From Lachnospiraceae bacterium (GTDB lineage: Bacteria; Bacillota; Clostridia; Lachnospirales; Lachnospiraceae), in NCBI GenBank assembly GCA_017457865.1, contig JAFTGN010000101.1:62001-126000 (forward strand): a stretch of 64,000 nt of DNA, in the 5' to 3' direction. Position 1 is the stretch's first letter. Each line of letters opens with the position of its first letter. This document shows, in pieces, positions 25,346-34,296 of the stretch. A model generated the notes under the pieces. The model was not told the origin of the DNA and did no database searches. It saw only the letters and a list, made by a program, of their open reading frames with translations. A program made the position numbers and the translations under genes.

Positions 25346-28300
25346 TTATACACCTGCCCTTTCCATCTCCTTTGCAAGTTCCTGAATGGTAGGATGTTCA
25401 AAGAGAATTTCCATTCCCAAATCACAATGGAATCGTTCATTTAATCTATTCATCACTTGAATCGCAATGATTGAATTTCCACCGATTTCAAAGAAATGCG
25501 CATCACATGGGAGTTTTTCTGCTTTTATAAGCTCTGCCATAATGTCATGCACAATCTGCTCTCCCTCTGTTTCAGGCATACAGATACGCTCGCTCTGCTT
25601 TTTGTCCTTGGAAATAATCTGTAACTGAAGCTGAATTTCCTTACGGTTTATCTTTCCATTTGCTGTAAGAGGAAACTTGTCCATTTCCTTCAACAATTCC
25701 GGAATCATATACTCCGGCACACTCTGCTTCAGCTGCTTGAATACCTCCTCTGGAGACAAGACAATGTCTGCACTCTGTAATGTATACGCCATTGCAAGCA
25801 CGGTCTGATTTTCCTCCTTCCAAAGCACAGCTACAGCCTCTTTTATGTCTGGAAGCTGCTTTGCAGCACTTTCAATTTCTCCAAGTTCCACTCGATATCC
25901 ATTGATTTTTACCTGCTTATCTTTTCTGCCTAAAAACTCCAGTGTACCATCCTTCCAGTATCTGCCCATATCACCTGTGGCATACAGTCTCTCCTGAAGT
26001 TCTTCATTCCATGTAAAGGACAGGTTTGTCAACTCAGGATTGTTGTAATAGCCAACTGCAAGTCCATCTCCTGCGATGTAAAGCATCCCTGATACATAAT
26101 CAGGACAAATTTCCTGATTCTGATTGAGCACATAGTATCTCTGATTCTTCAATGGTCTTCCATAAGGAATGCTTTCCCAGTTTTCTGGAATCTGCTTTGG
26201 AATTTCAATCCAGTTTGACCAAATGGAGGCTTCCGTGGCTCCCCCAAGGCCGTAGCACTTTATTCTCGGACTGATTTTCTGCATGTTTTCATACAGATCA
26301 AGGGGAATCCAATCCCCGCTTAGCAGGGCACATCTTAATCCTTCCACTTCGTTGCTATCATGATTCTTATAATACTCTGTCATCATCTGTAGGAAAGCTG
26401 GAACAGAATTCCAAATAGTCACTCCGTATTTTGCGATCATCTGTCCCCATACCCCTGGATTCTTTCTGTCTTCTTCCCTTGGAATAAACAGAGCTGCCCC
26501 TGCTGCGAGTGTTCCAAAAATATCATATACAGATAAATCAAAGTTCAGGCTTGAGATCCCAAATAATCTGTCATCGACAGAAAGGCAAATTCTTTCGTTT
26601 ACATCCAAAATGGTGTTTACCGCACCCTTGTGATCAATCGCAACGCCCTTCGGAACGCCAGTAGAACCTGAGGTGTAAATAATATACGCCAAATCAGTCG
26701 GACTGTTGTTTGACTCTAAAATTTCTGTAAACTCAGCCGCCTCATCTGTGACCTTCATCGTATGAACGCCAAATTCCCCGGCTGCTACATCTGTCTCATC
26801 TGATGTCAGAATGGTCTTCACTTCTGCATCCCTGATAATCTGCCCGATACGCTCAACTGGATTTTTGATATCCAACGGCAAATACACGCCACCACTTAAC
26901 AGGATTGCGACGGCTGCAACGATCTGCTGATAGCTCTTTTCAATATAGATTCCATACACAGTGCCTTTTTCGCCCAGGAGTTTTGAAGCCAACTTCTTTG
27001 CTTTAAAATAAAGTGTCTCATAGCTCATGGAACCTTCATTCCAGATGAGTGCGGCTGCCTTTGGTGTCTTTCTCACCTGATTGATAAACAGGCTGTCCAA
27101 TGTTTCCGCAGCAATTTCACCTGATGTCATATTGGCAGCAATTCGTGCAGGACCTGGTGTGTAGGATACCACCGAACGGCTTTGTGTAAACAAACTGTGA
27201 TCTTCCGCCAATGCAATCAACAGCTTTTCATAGGTCGAAAACATTTCATCCAGCACACCCTCGGCAAAAACATCCTCTCTGGCATCCCAGGAAAGAATGA
27301 TTCCGCCATTTATTTCCATCACCTGGTGATCCAACCACACCTGAGGTGTCTGGGACGCACTATATTCAAGCTTCCCTAACCATTCGTCATCATTTAACTC
27401 TCTGCCGCCAAGTCCACTGGTAAATACAATTGGCATAAGGCTGCCCTGGGTATCATTCCACTTATTTGCCAGCGCTCTTTCTACTTCTACACCGCTATAC
27501 AGGCTATGCTCCAGATCAGACATCAGCTGTTTTTGGATGATCTGGATTTTCTCAATCAGATTCTTCCCCTGCTCATTGTCGATGCGGAGTAAATTTAATG
27601 TAGTAAAATCACCTATCAATTTTTCTACTTCCGGATGCAGAGGCAATCGTCTGAACTGAGTCAGATTCAATGTAAATTCTGGCTGTTTGCTCCAGCGTTT
27701 GATGACCTCAGCAAAAATTCCCAATAGCATGGATACTGGTGTAATATTGTGACCCTGCGCAAAACTTTTTAAACTTTCCCACTGTGCAGGTGAAAGTTTT
27801 GCACTTCGTCTTGTAAAGCCTTTTTCTTCTTTTCCATTCTTTACCGGAAGTTGAGGTGCCGGTGGAAGTGTTTCTATTTCCTGCTGCCAGTATTCCCGGT
27901 CAAGCTTGTACTGTTCTGATTGTTTTAACTTTTCGCATGCTATTACGTACTCTCTAAAGGAAATACTGTAGTCATCCTTCTTCAAGTTCTCATCATAGTA
28001 ATACTTTGCCCACTCCTGAATCACGTAAAACATACTAAACCCATCAAAAATCAGATTATCAAATCCTATATGAAGTCTGACCTCATCTTCCGGCAAGAGG
28101 GAGGCCTCCACATGAAACAGAGGTCCATGCTGTAAATCAAACACATAATTTGCAAGTTCATTTCTGGTATCCGCAAGTGCTTTCTCTAAGGCTTCTCCAC
28201 TTAGACTTCGACAATCTCTGATTGCGATTTCATAAGGCTCTACCTGCTCTAAAATCCGCTGCTGTCCATTTTTTAATATCTCTACACGCATCATGCTATG

Positions 28301-31300
28301 ACGCTTCACGACTGCATTCCATGCACGATTTAATTTTTCTATTGCAAGGTCTTTTCCCTTTAACTCAAAGTAACAGTGGGTAGATACATCTCCCAGCTTG
28401 TATAAACCGCTTCTTCCAATCCAATATGCATACTGCACATCCGTAAGGGGGAATGGCTCATAGCGATTTTCCAGATCTGCTTCTATCTGTTCCAGTTCCG
28501 TAACTGCCCCCTTGCTGTTTTCAATCAGTTGCGCCAGTTCATATATCGTGGGATGATCAAACACAGTTCCAATGGAAAGTTCTGTCTGAAGCTCCTTCCG
28601 CACCTGATTGATCAATCTGGTTGCCAGCAGGGAGTCTCCCCCAAGCTCAAAGTAGTTGTCCTCTATGCCGATCTCTTCACGCTGAAACAGATTTTTCCAA
28701 ATTTTTGCCAACGCAAGTTCTGTTTTTGTACCTGCCTCCTGTCTGCCTGTTTTTACAGCATTCTCCACAATAGATTTGGCAATTTCTTTTCTATCCAGCT
28801 TTCCGTTTGCAGTGACTGGCAATTGATCGCAACACTGTATCACCTTTGGAATCATATAATCAGGCAATCGCTTCTCAAGCTGCTGTCTGATGATCTCTGG
28901 CGCATACTCCTTTTTTGGCTGCGCAAGGCTGAGCATCCAACCAATTTCTTCATTTCCGTTTACATAGGCTGTAATTGCAAATCCTTCCTTTGTAAGTATT
29001 TCTCTCCATGTATGTTCTTCTGGCAGTGCCCGATTGGTTCCCTTTCTGAAGTCCTCATACTGACTATATCCTTTTTCCAGCAGACCAACCAAAAGGCTTT
29101 GCATGATTTCCTGAGACGTTTTTTCTTCTAACAGGATGATTCCATCTGATGCCAAAAGTTCCTTAAAATAAGCCAGAGCCTTTGTAATATTCTTTAGTCT
29201 GTGAAGAGAATTTCGAAGGATAATCACGTCATAGTGTTCCTCCTGATATACAAGCAGCTGCTCATCTGGTTTTAACAGCTTTGTATTCGCCCCTTTCTGC
29301 TCCGGCAAAAAGGCAGCGGAGTGATCAGCAAGTGTATACACAGACTCCTGATCTATCGTTTTTAATGTGTGCAAAACCTGATCAGAGAATTCCTCCATTC
29401 GACTGCCAAAATCAAGCACCCGCAAATGCCCTTTTGTTTTTGCAAACTGTGAAATAAGCGCAATTGCTTTTCTTTGGTGATCTGCTTCAGTTGGAAGTTG
29501 TTTTTGTATCTCAAAAGGAGAAAGACTTTTTTCCTGCTGGTAAATAAACTCCCACGCTTCCCTCTTTCCCTCTAAAATATCCGGAAGATTCTCCAGAAGT
29601 CGTTTCAATCTATCATCTTCTAATTTTGAAATGTACGTTTTTTTCTGATTGCCATACGCAAACCACTGTCTCAACAACGGTTTGTACTGTGGAAGAATCA
29701 CATCTTTACCTAAGAATTCCTCCAATGCAGTTTCATCAAAAACCTGATAGTGTCCCATGATTTCGTTCATGACACAGAGTGCAGCCTCATTCCAATTCCT
29801 GATCTGACTTTCATTGGAAAGTTCTGATTTCTCATTTTTCAATCTGGTACAAAGATCAATTAATTCCTCGTTCTGCAAGACTTCTGTTTCCTTCATAAAT
29901 TCTGCGTCTGAGGTGGGTGTAATCATGGCAGCAAGATATTTCTCTCCCCGCTCCTCTCCTTGTGCCAAAACAACTGCCTGTTTTACACCAGAACATTTTT
30001 CCATGGCAATTTCTATTTCATTCAGTTCAATTCTATGACCACGAATTTTCTTTTGCTGATCCTTGCGGCCCATGAACTCTATAATTCCATCATTCCAAAA
30101 GCGTCCATAATCGCCTGTTCTATACCAGCGCATCCCATTTTGCTCATAGAAATGTGCTTTGGTTAACGCTTCAGATCCAGCATATCCCTGTGCCACACCA
30201 TAGCCACCTATATGAAGTTCACCCTTTTTCCAGTCAGGACAATCTCTCCCCTTTTCATCCACAACCCGGTAGCACTGTCCACTGAGAGGATATCCGTATG
30301 GTATAGATGTCCAATTTTCATTTAATGGCACTGAAACCGGATAATAGTTTGACCAGATTCCTCCTTCAGTGGCTCCCCCCATAGAATAAAGCTTTGACTG
30401 TGGGGCAAACGCAAGCAAACGCTGTGGGATATCCAGACCAATCCAGTCTCCTGACAAAAATACCTTATTCAGGCTATTACTATGCTCATTTCTTTCCGCA
30501 GTATCAATCAGGAGCATATCCAGCAAGGTTGGTACTGTGTTCCAAACTGTAACTCCACAATTTTTCACAGCCTCTGCCCAAACTCTTGCATCTTTTCTTT
30601 GATCCTCCCCAATGGTGACGATGCTTCCACCTGCTGAAAGCAGTCCAAACAGATCGTATACAGAAAGGTCAAAATCAATATTGGATAATGCCAGTACCCT
30701 GTCTTGTTCCGTCACACCATACAGTCTGTTTACTTCCTGAATGGTATTTTCTGCATTATCGTGAGAAATCACTACACCCTTCGGATTTCCAGTTGAACCC
30801 GATGTGAAAATAATGTAGGCAATGTCATCAGGATTTACAGAAATGATATCCTCCATTGGTTCTCTTGTAAGAATATCCTCGATAAAAATCACTTTTATTC
30901 CCTCTGGATACTTTTTGCCATCACCATTTTCATGATCCGTCAGAATATATGTAACCCCTACCGCCTCAACCATTTTTTCAAGTCTCTCCATCGGCTGGGA
31001 AATGCTGACCGGTATGTAATAATTGTTGGATGCAAGAATTCCATATGCGCCCTGGATTTGTTTTAATCCTTTCGGAAGCTGCATCATAATTCCTGTTTTA
31101 AAAACCGCTTTTTCCTGAAAGAAACCGCCAATACGTAAAGCCGCATCCCTTAACTCCCCATAAGTTGTTTCCTCTTTTGTATTTGCATCAATCACAGCAA
31201 CTTTGCTCCCATTCGCCTTTGCCACTTCAAAGAAACCTTCATGAATTCCTCTCGGTGTTGTCGTTCTGGTAATGGTCTGCTGCTTTGCCCTTGCCTCCAA

Positions 31301-32884
31301 TTGATTTGCAGGCAACACTTCCCAATCTGCATCCTCAGGCAAATCAGTTGCAAGCATATCAATGCTTTTCACCAATGCAGAAAACATGTCATCCAGCATT
31401 CCTTCAATGAAAAGTTCCTCCACGCTATCCCAGTTGATATTTAATCCCTTTTCATTTTCAAAAATCTGGAAGTCCAACCAAATCTGCGGTGTCTGGGAAA
31501 TCATGTATGTACACTCGCCAAACGTATCTACAAATTCTTGCTCAAATAATGGATCGCCCAGATTGCAGGCAAATACCACTGGCGCCAGAACGCTCTGGCT
31601 CTTTTTCTTCTTTACCAGATCACGCTGTATCTGAACACCTGAATATGCAGAGTAGGTCATATCCTCATGCATCTGCTTCTGAATGCTCTTTACCAATTCA
31701 TAGAAGCTTTGTTCGTTTCGCATATCCACTTCTAAAAGATTGATGGTGGTAAAGTCAGATACTACATCCTCGATTCCCTCGTATTCTGTATTTCTGTTAA
31801 ACATTGGTATATTGATTATAAAATGAGAGTTCTCACTCCATCTCTCAATCACCTTTGCATATACAGCTAACAGAAGCATTGCTGTAGTGGTTTCCCAGTT
31901 TGCAGCCAGTTTTTTCATGTTTTCCCATTTATCTGCTGAAAAAACATGTTCTCTTCTATAAAACCGAACCTGATTTAACTGCTCAGGTGTTTTTCTAAGT
32001 GGAAGCATTGGTCCCTCAGGGAATGTATCAATACGCTTATCCCAATATTGTCTGGCAACTTCTACTGCTTCCTTATTTCTCTCTTTTTCTTCTTTTAAGT
32101 ATGTGGCAAAGTCAAACTGACTGGAATATACAGGCAGCGTTTTTCCATGATAAAGGGCAACAAGATCCCTCAGGATAATCTTTAAACTCTGTACGTCAGC
32201 GACCATTAAATCCAAATCCATATGGATCCTAAAGTCTTCCTCTGAAATCTTGCTCACTTCCATGCCTGAAACCTGGCCATTTTCTATGTCCAGTCTTCTA
32301 TGTGACATTCTTTCTCTGATTGCTTCCAAATACTTTGCTTTCTCATCAGCTGAAGCACTGACCAAATCCCTGAATAAAAACAGCTGCGCATAAGGTGCTT
32401 TTCCAATCTCCTGCATGCCCTCTCTGGTAAAACGGGCACGCAGCATTGGATGATGCAAATGCAGTTCCTTCCATGCTGTTTCAAGTTTTTCTATATCAAG
32501 CTGTTTGCCTTCAAATTCCATGTAGGCATGGGTACTGATCCCACCCAGCTGCTGATCCTCCACACGTCCTACCCAATAGGCATACTGCACATCTGTCATT
32601 TCAAACGGACCTTCTGTTCTCTTATCAGCTCTTCCAGCCTTCACTGCTGTATCCCGTCCCTGCTTCTCTGCGATCAGGGACATCCAGTTTGCAAGTGTTG
32701 GCTTTGACATAAGCTTTCCAAAGGACACGGTTACCCCTTCCTTTTTACACATATTGAGCAATCTCATAATCTGCAAAGAGGTCAATCCCAGTGCCAACAG
32801 ATTCTGATCATCCTGAAGAAGTCCATCATATGAAAGTTTATTTTTGATTTCCTCGCGTAATACATCATGTTCTAATATACTCAT
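25346..32884 (-). CDS. NRPS, ArCP-Cy-A(degenerate MT)-PCP-Cy-A-PCP (initiation plus two cysteine modules)
   Basis: This 2512-aa enzyme starts the assembly line. An N-terminal carrier domain (Ser36 in L-G-L-T-S-L) is the probable aryl carrier. Cy1 has D-L-M-V-A-D-V-Q-S near 222. A1 (F-T-S-G-S-T-G-N-P-K-G near 688) reads D-L-Y-N-F-S-M-I-W in the pocket and carries a methyltransferase-like insert whose SAM loop is degenerate (V-L-D-F-G-S-R-M-E near 1153), like the epimerase insert of PchE/HMWP2. PCP1 has G-G-D-S-L near 1415; Cy2 has D-N-L-I-F-D-G-F-S near 1609; A2 (Y-T-S-G-S-T-G-V-P-K-G near 2066) reads D-L-Y-N-L-S-L-I-W, the cysteine code I recall for yersiniabactin and pyochelin. PCP2 has G-G-N-S-I near 2466. 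It equals PchE with one extra full module. No TE is present, so the chain passes to the Cy protein. Confidence 0.94.
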   Translation of the reverse strand: MSILEHDVLREEIKNKLSYDGLLQDDQNLLALGLTSLQIMRLLNMCKKEGVTVSFGKLMSKPTLANWMSLIAEKQGRDTAVKAGRADKRTEGPFEMTDVQYAYWVGRVEDQQLGGISTHAYMEFEGKQLDIEKLETAWKELHLHHPMLRARFTREGMQEIGKAPYAQLFLFRDLVSASADEKAKYLEAIRERMSHRRLDIENGQVSGMEVSKISEEDFRIHMDLDLMVADVQSLKIILRDLVALYHGKTLPVYSSQFDFATYLKEEKERNKEAVEVARQYWDKRIDTFPEGPMLPLRKTPEQLNQVRFYRREHVFSADKWENMKKLAANWETTTAMLLLAVYAKVIERWSENSHFIINIPMFNRNTEYEGIEDVVSDFTTINLLEVDMRNEQSFYELVKSIQKQMHEDMTYSAYSGVQIQRDLVKKKKSQSVLAPVVFACNLGDPLFEQEFVDTFGECTYMISQTPQIWLDFQIFENEKGLNINWDSVEELFIEGMLDDMFSALVKSIDMLATDLPEDADWEVLPANQLEARAKQQTITRTTTPRGIHEGFFEVAKANGSKVAVIDANTKEETTYGELRDAALRIGGFFQEKAVFKTGIMMQLPKGLKQIQGAYGILASNNYYIPVSISQPMERLEKMVEAVGVTYILTDHENGDGKKYPEGIKVIFIEDILTREPMEDIISVNPDDIAYIIFTSGSTGNPKGVVISHDNAENTIQEVNRLYGVTEQDRVLALSNIDFDLSVYDLFGLLSAGGSIVTIGEDQRKDARVWAEAVKNCGVTVWNTVPTLLDMLLIDTAERNEHSNSLNKVFLSGDWIGLDIPQRLLAFAPQSKLYSMGGATEGGIWSNYYPVSVPLNENWTSIPYGYPLSGQCYRVVDEKGRDCPDWKKGELHIGGYGVAQGYAGSEALTKAHFYEQNGMRWYRTGDYGRFWNDGIIEFMGRKDQQKKIRGHRIELNEIEIAMEKCSGVKQAVVLAQGEERGEKYLAAMITPTSDAEFMKETEVLQNEELIDLCTRLKNEKSELSNESQIRNWNEAALCVMNEIMGHYQVFDETALEEFLGKDVILPQYKPLLRQWFAYGNQKKTYISKLEDDRLKRLLENLPDILEGKREAWEFIYQQEKSLSPFEIQKQLPTEADHQRKAIALISQFAKTKGHLRVLDFGSRMEEFSDQVLHTLKTIDQESVYTLADHSAAFLPEQKGANTKLLKPDEQLLVYQEEHYDVIILRNSLHRLKNITKALAYFKELLASDGIILLEEKTSQEIMQSLLVGLLEKGYSQYEDFRKGTNRALPEEHTWREILTKEGFAITAYVNGNEEIGWMLSLAQPKKEYAPEIIRQQLEKRLPDYMIPKVIQCCDQLPVTANGKLDRKEIAKSIVENAVKTGRQEAGTKTELALAKIWKNLFQREEIGIEDNYFELGGDSLLATRLINQVRKELQTELSIGTVFDHPTIYELAQLIENSKGAVTELEQIEADLENRYEPFPLTDVQYAYWIGRSGLYKLGDVSTHCYFELKGKDLAIEKLNRAWNAVVKRHSMMRVEILKNGQQRILEQVEPYEIAIRDCRSLSGEALEKALADTRNELANYVFDLQHGPLFHVEASLLPEDEVRLHIGFDNLIFDGFSMFYVIQEWAKYYYDENLKKDDYSISFREYVIACEKLKQSEQYKLDREYWQQEIETLPPAPQLPVKNGKEEKGFTRRSAKLSPAQWESLKSFAQGHNITPVSMLLGIFAEVIKRWSKQPEFTLNLTQFRRLPLHPEVEKLIGDFTTLNLLRIDNEQGKNLIEKIQIIQKQLMSDLEHSLYSGVEVERALANKWNDTQGSLMPIVFTSGLGGRELNDDEWLGKLEYSASQTPQVWLDHQVMEINGGIILSWDAREDVFAEGVLDEMFSTYEKLLIALAEDHSLFTQSRSVVSYTPGPARIAANMTSGEIAAETLDSLFINQVRKTPKAAALIWNEGSMSYETLYFKAKKLASKLLGEKGTVYGIYIEKSYQQIVAAVAILLSGGVYLPLDIKNPVERIGQIIRDAEVKTILTSDETDVAAGEFGVHTMKVTDEAAEFTEILESNNSPTDLAYIIYTSGSTGVPKGVAIDHKGAVNTILDVNERICLSVDDRLFGISSLNFDLSVYDIFGTLAAGAALFIPREEDRKNPGVWGQMIAKYGVTIWNSVPAFLQMMTEYYKNHDSNEVEGLRCALLSGDWIPLDLYENMQKISPRIKCYGLGGATEASIWSNWIEIPKQIPENWESIPYGRPLKNQRYYVLNQNQEICPDYVSGMLYIAGDGLAVGYYNNPELTNLSFTWNEELQERLYATGDMGRYWKDGTLEFLGRKDKQVKINGYRVELGEIESAAKQLPDIKEAVAVLWKEENQTVLAMAYTLQSADIVLSPEEVFKQLKQSVPEYMIPELLKEMDKFPLTANGKINRKEIQLQLQIISKDKKQSERICMPETEGEQIVHDIMAELIKAEKLPCDAHFFEIGGNSIIAIQVMNRLNERFHCDLGMEILFEHPTIQELAKEMERAGV

Positions 32885-32888
32885 ATTT

Positions 32889-33611
32889 TTATATTTCCTT
32901 CATCACCTTTCTCATCTCATGAAACACTTCCCCCTCACAATCCTTTATAAAAAAGTGATTGCCGGGAAAACGCTTCATTTGAAAATTTCCATAGGAGAAA
33001 TCCTTCCAGGCCTTTAAATCTTCCTCATATACATCAAAATCCTCTGTACCTCCCCAGGCAACAATAGGACAGGAAAGTTTTACTCTTGTAATTGGCATAT
33101 ATGTCTCATCCAATGTAAAATCTGCTCTGATCATAGGAAGGAAACATTTCAGCAAATCTCTGTCCTCCAAAAGCTCATCCGGTGTTCCAGATAGTCTTTG
33201 CAATTCATCAAGCAAATCCTTTTCCGGCAAATGATGCACCATTTTCTTTGGCGGAATATCAGGGGCACTGCTTCCAGAAGCAATCAGGCAGCGAACTCTC
33301 TTCCCCTTTTTCTCCAGTTCTTTGATCACCTCATAAGCCATTTTTGCACCCATGCTGTGCCCAAAGAAGATTGTATTTTGGTCCACAAAGTCTTCTATTT
33401 TTTCTAAAATCTGCTCAACTGCCGTTTTCATATCATATATCTTTTCTTCACGAAAACTCTCCTCCCGTCCTGGCAGCTGAATCGGACAAATCTCCATTTC
33501 ATTCATTTCGTTTTTCCATTTTCCATAAAAAGATGCACAACCACCTGCATACGGAAAGCAGATCATTTTGTTCTTATTTCTTAAGCCTCGTTCATTTCTT
33601 ATTTTTATCAT
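32889..33611 (-). CDS. Type II thioesterase (YbtT/Irp4-like)
   Basis: This 240-aa alpha/beta hydrolase of the external thioesterase family has F-P-Y-A-G-G near the start, the nucleophile elbow G-H-S-M-G, and the late catalytic G-N-H-F-F. Such enzymes clear misprimed or stalled carrier domains. It is the first gene of the biosynthetic operon; AAGGAG precedes its ATG, and an operator palindrome lies only about 14 bases upstream of the start codon. The NRPS gene follows four bases after its stop. Confidence 0.92.
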   Translation of the reverse strand: MIKIRNERGLRNKNKMICFPYAGGCASFYGKWKNEMNEMEICPIQLPGREESFREEKIYDMKTAVEQILEKIEDFVDQNTIFFGHSMGAKMAYEVIKELEKKGKRVRCLIASGSSAPDIPPKKMVHHLPEKDLLDELQRLSGTPDELLEDRDLLKCFLPMIRADFTLDETYMPITRVKLSCPIVAWGGTEDFDVYEEDLKAWKDFSYGNFQMKRFPGNHFFIKDCEGEVFHEMRKVMKEI

Positions 33612-33625
33612 TTTTTCTCCTTTGC

Positions 33626-33652
33626 AGTTAGTCTTTTCTAACCACCTAACTG
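33626..33652 (-). promoter_or_regulatory. Operator-like palindrome 3 (head of biosynthetic operon)
   Basis: Minus strand GGTTAGAAAAGACTAACTG (33625-33643 region) is preceded by another GTTAG half-site at 33646-33650, giving a nested palindrome. It lies between a terminator and the thioesterase ribosome binding site, where the biosynthetic operon promoter must be. I could not find a good sigma-A -35/-10 pair here, which would fit activator dependence. Confidence 0.65.
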
Positions 33653-33687
33653 AAAAAATGCCGCAAATTCATTCAAATCTGCGGCAT
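33653..33687 (-). terminator. Rho-independent terminator after the ECF S gene
   Basis: A 12-bp stem with one mismatch (33658-33669 with 33676-33687) and a run of six T on the minus strand. It separates the YbtPQ-ECF S transport operon from the biosynthetic operon. Confidence 0.85.
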
Positions 33688-33697
33688 CACTTATCGT

Positions 33698-34276
33698 TTA
33701 AGCAATTCCTGCCTTTTCAAAATGCTTCTTTAACACAATTTTCCCAAGCCATGCGCCCAGAAAACCGCCCACAAACGCAAGTAGAATGATCACCAGTATC
33801 ATATAGTTTGGAGTAAGTGCCATCACTGCGTTTATGTACGCATCTGTTCCACCGTTTTCTCTATAATTCGCAAAGAATGTATCTCTCATGATCCACATTG
33901 GAAGCATCGTTCCAATTGTCCAAAGAGTGAATACACAATATCCGAAAACATTCTTGATCCAGTTCTTATAATCACCAGACTTCATAATCAAATCGCCAAG
34001 CAAACCAAATACAAGACCGAATAAGATTGACATCCAGGTCTGCCCAACAAGGAATGTCAAAAGACCAGTAATCACTCCCATGAGGGTAACTGCGCCAAAC
34101 TTCTGCTCCTTGATGACAAACAGTACAAACGGAATCCCACCGAGAATACCTGCAACCAGTGGTAAGATGACTACAAAGATTGGAATGTAGCCAAGAATGC
34201 CCGCAATGGTAAATGCAACGAAATAAATCACACTAAACAAACCTACATTAATTAAATCTTTTACACCCAGTTTCAT
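33698..34276 (-). CDS. ECF transporter S component, MptD/Trep_Strep family (second copy)
   Basis: This 192-aa hydrophobic protein has about six spans and ends with G-F-L-G-A-W-L-G, then L-K-K-H-F-E-K-A-G, almost the same ending as the S subunit at 896-1501. It follows the two ABC exporter-fold genes and precedes a terminator. No T or A gene is next to it; the T and fused A subunits encoded at 8632-10817 are its likely partners. It would bind the imported ligand, possibly the metal-loaded product. Confidence 0.85.
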   Translation of the reverse strand: MKLGVKDLINVGLFSVIYFVAFTIAGILGYIPIFVVILPLVAGILGGIPFVLFVIKEQKFGAVTLMGVITGLLTFLVGQTWMSILFGLVFGLLGDLIMKSGDYKNWIKNVFGYCVFTLWTIGTMLPMWIMRDTFFANYRENGGTDAYINAVMALTPNYMILVIILLAFVGGFLGAWLGKIVLKKHFEKAGIA

Positions 34277-34296
34277 TTTCTTCTCCTTAAACTATA

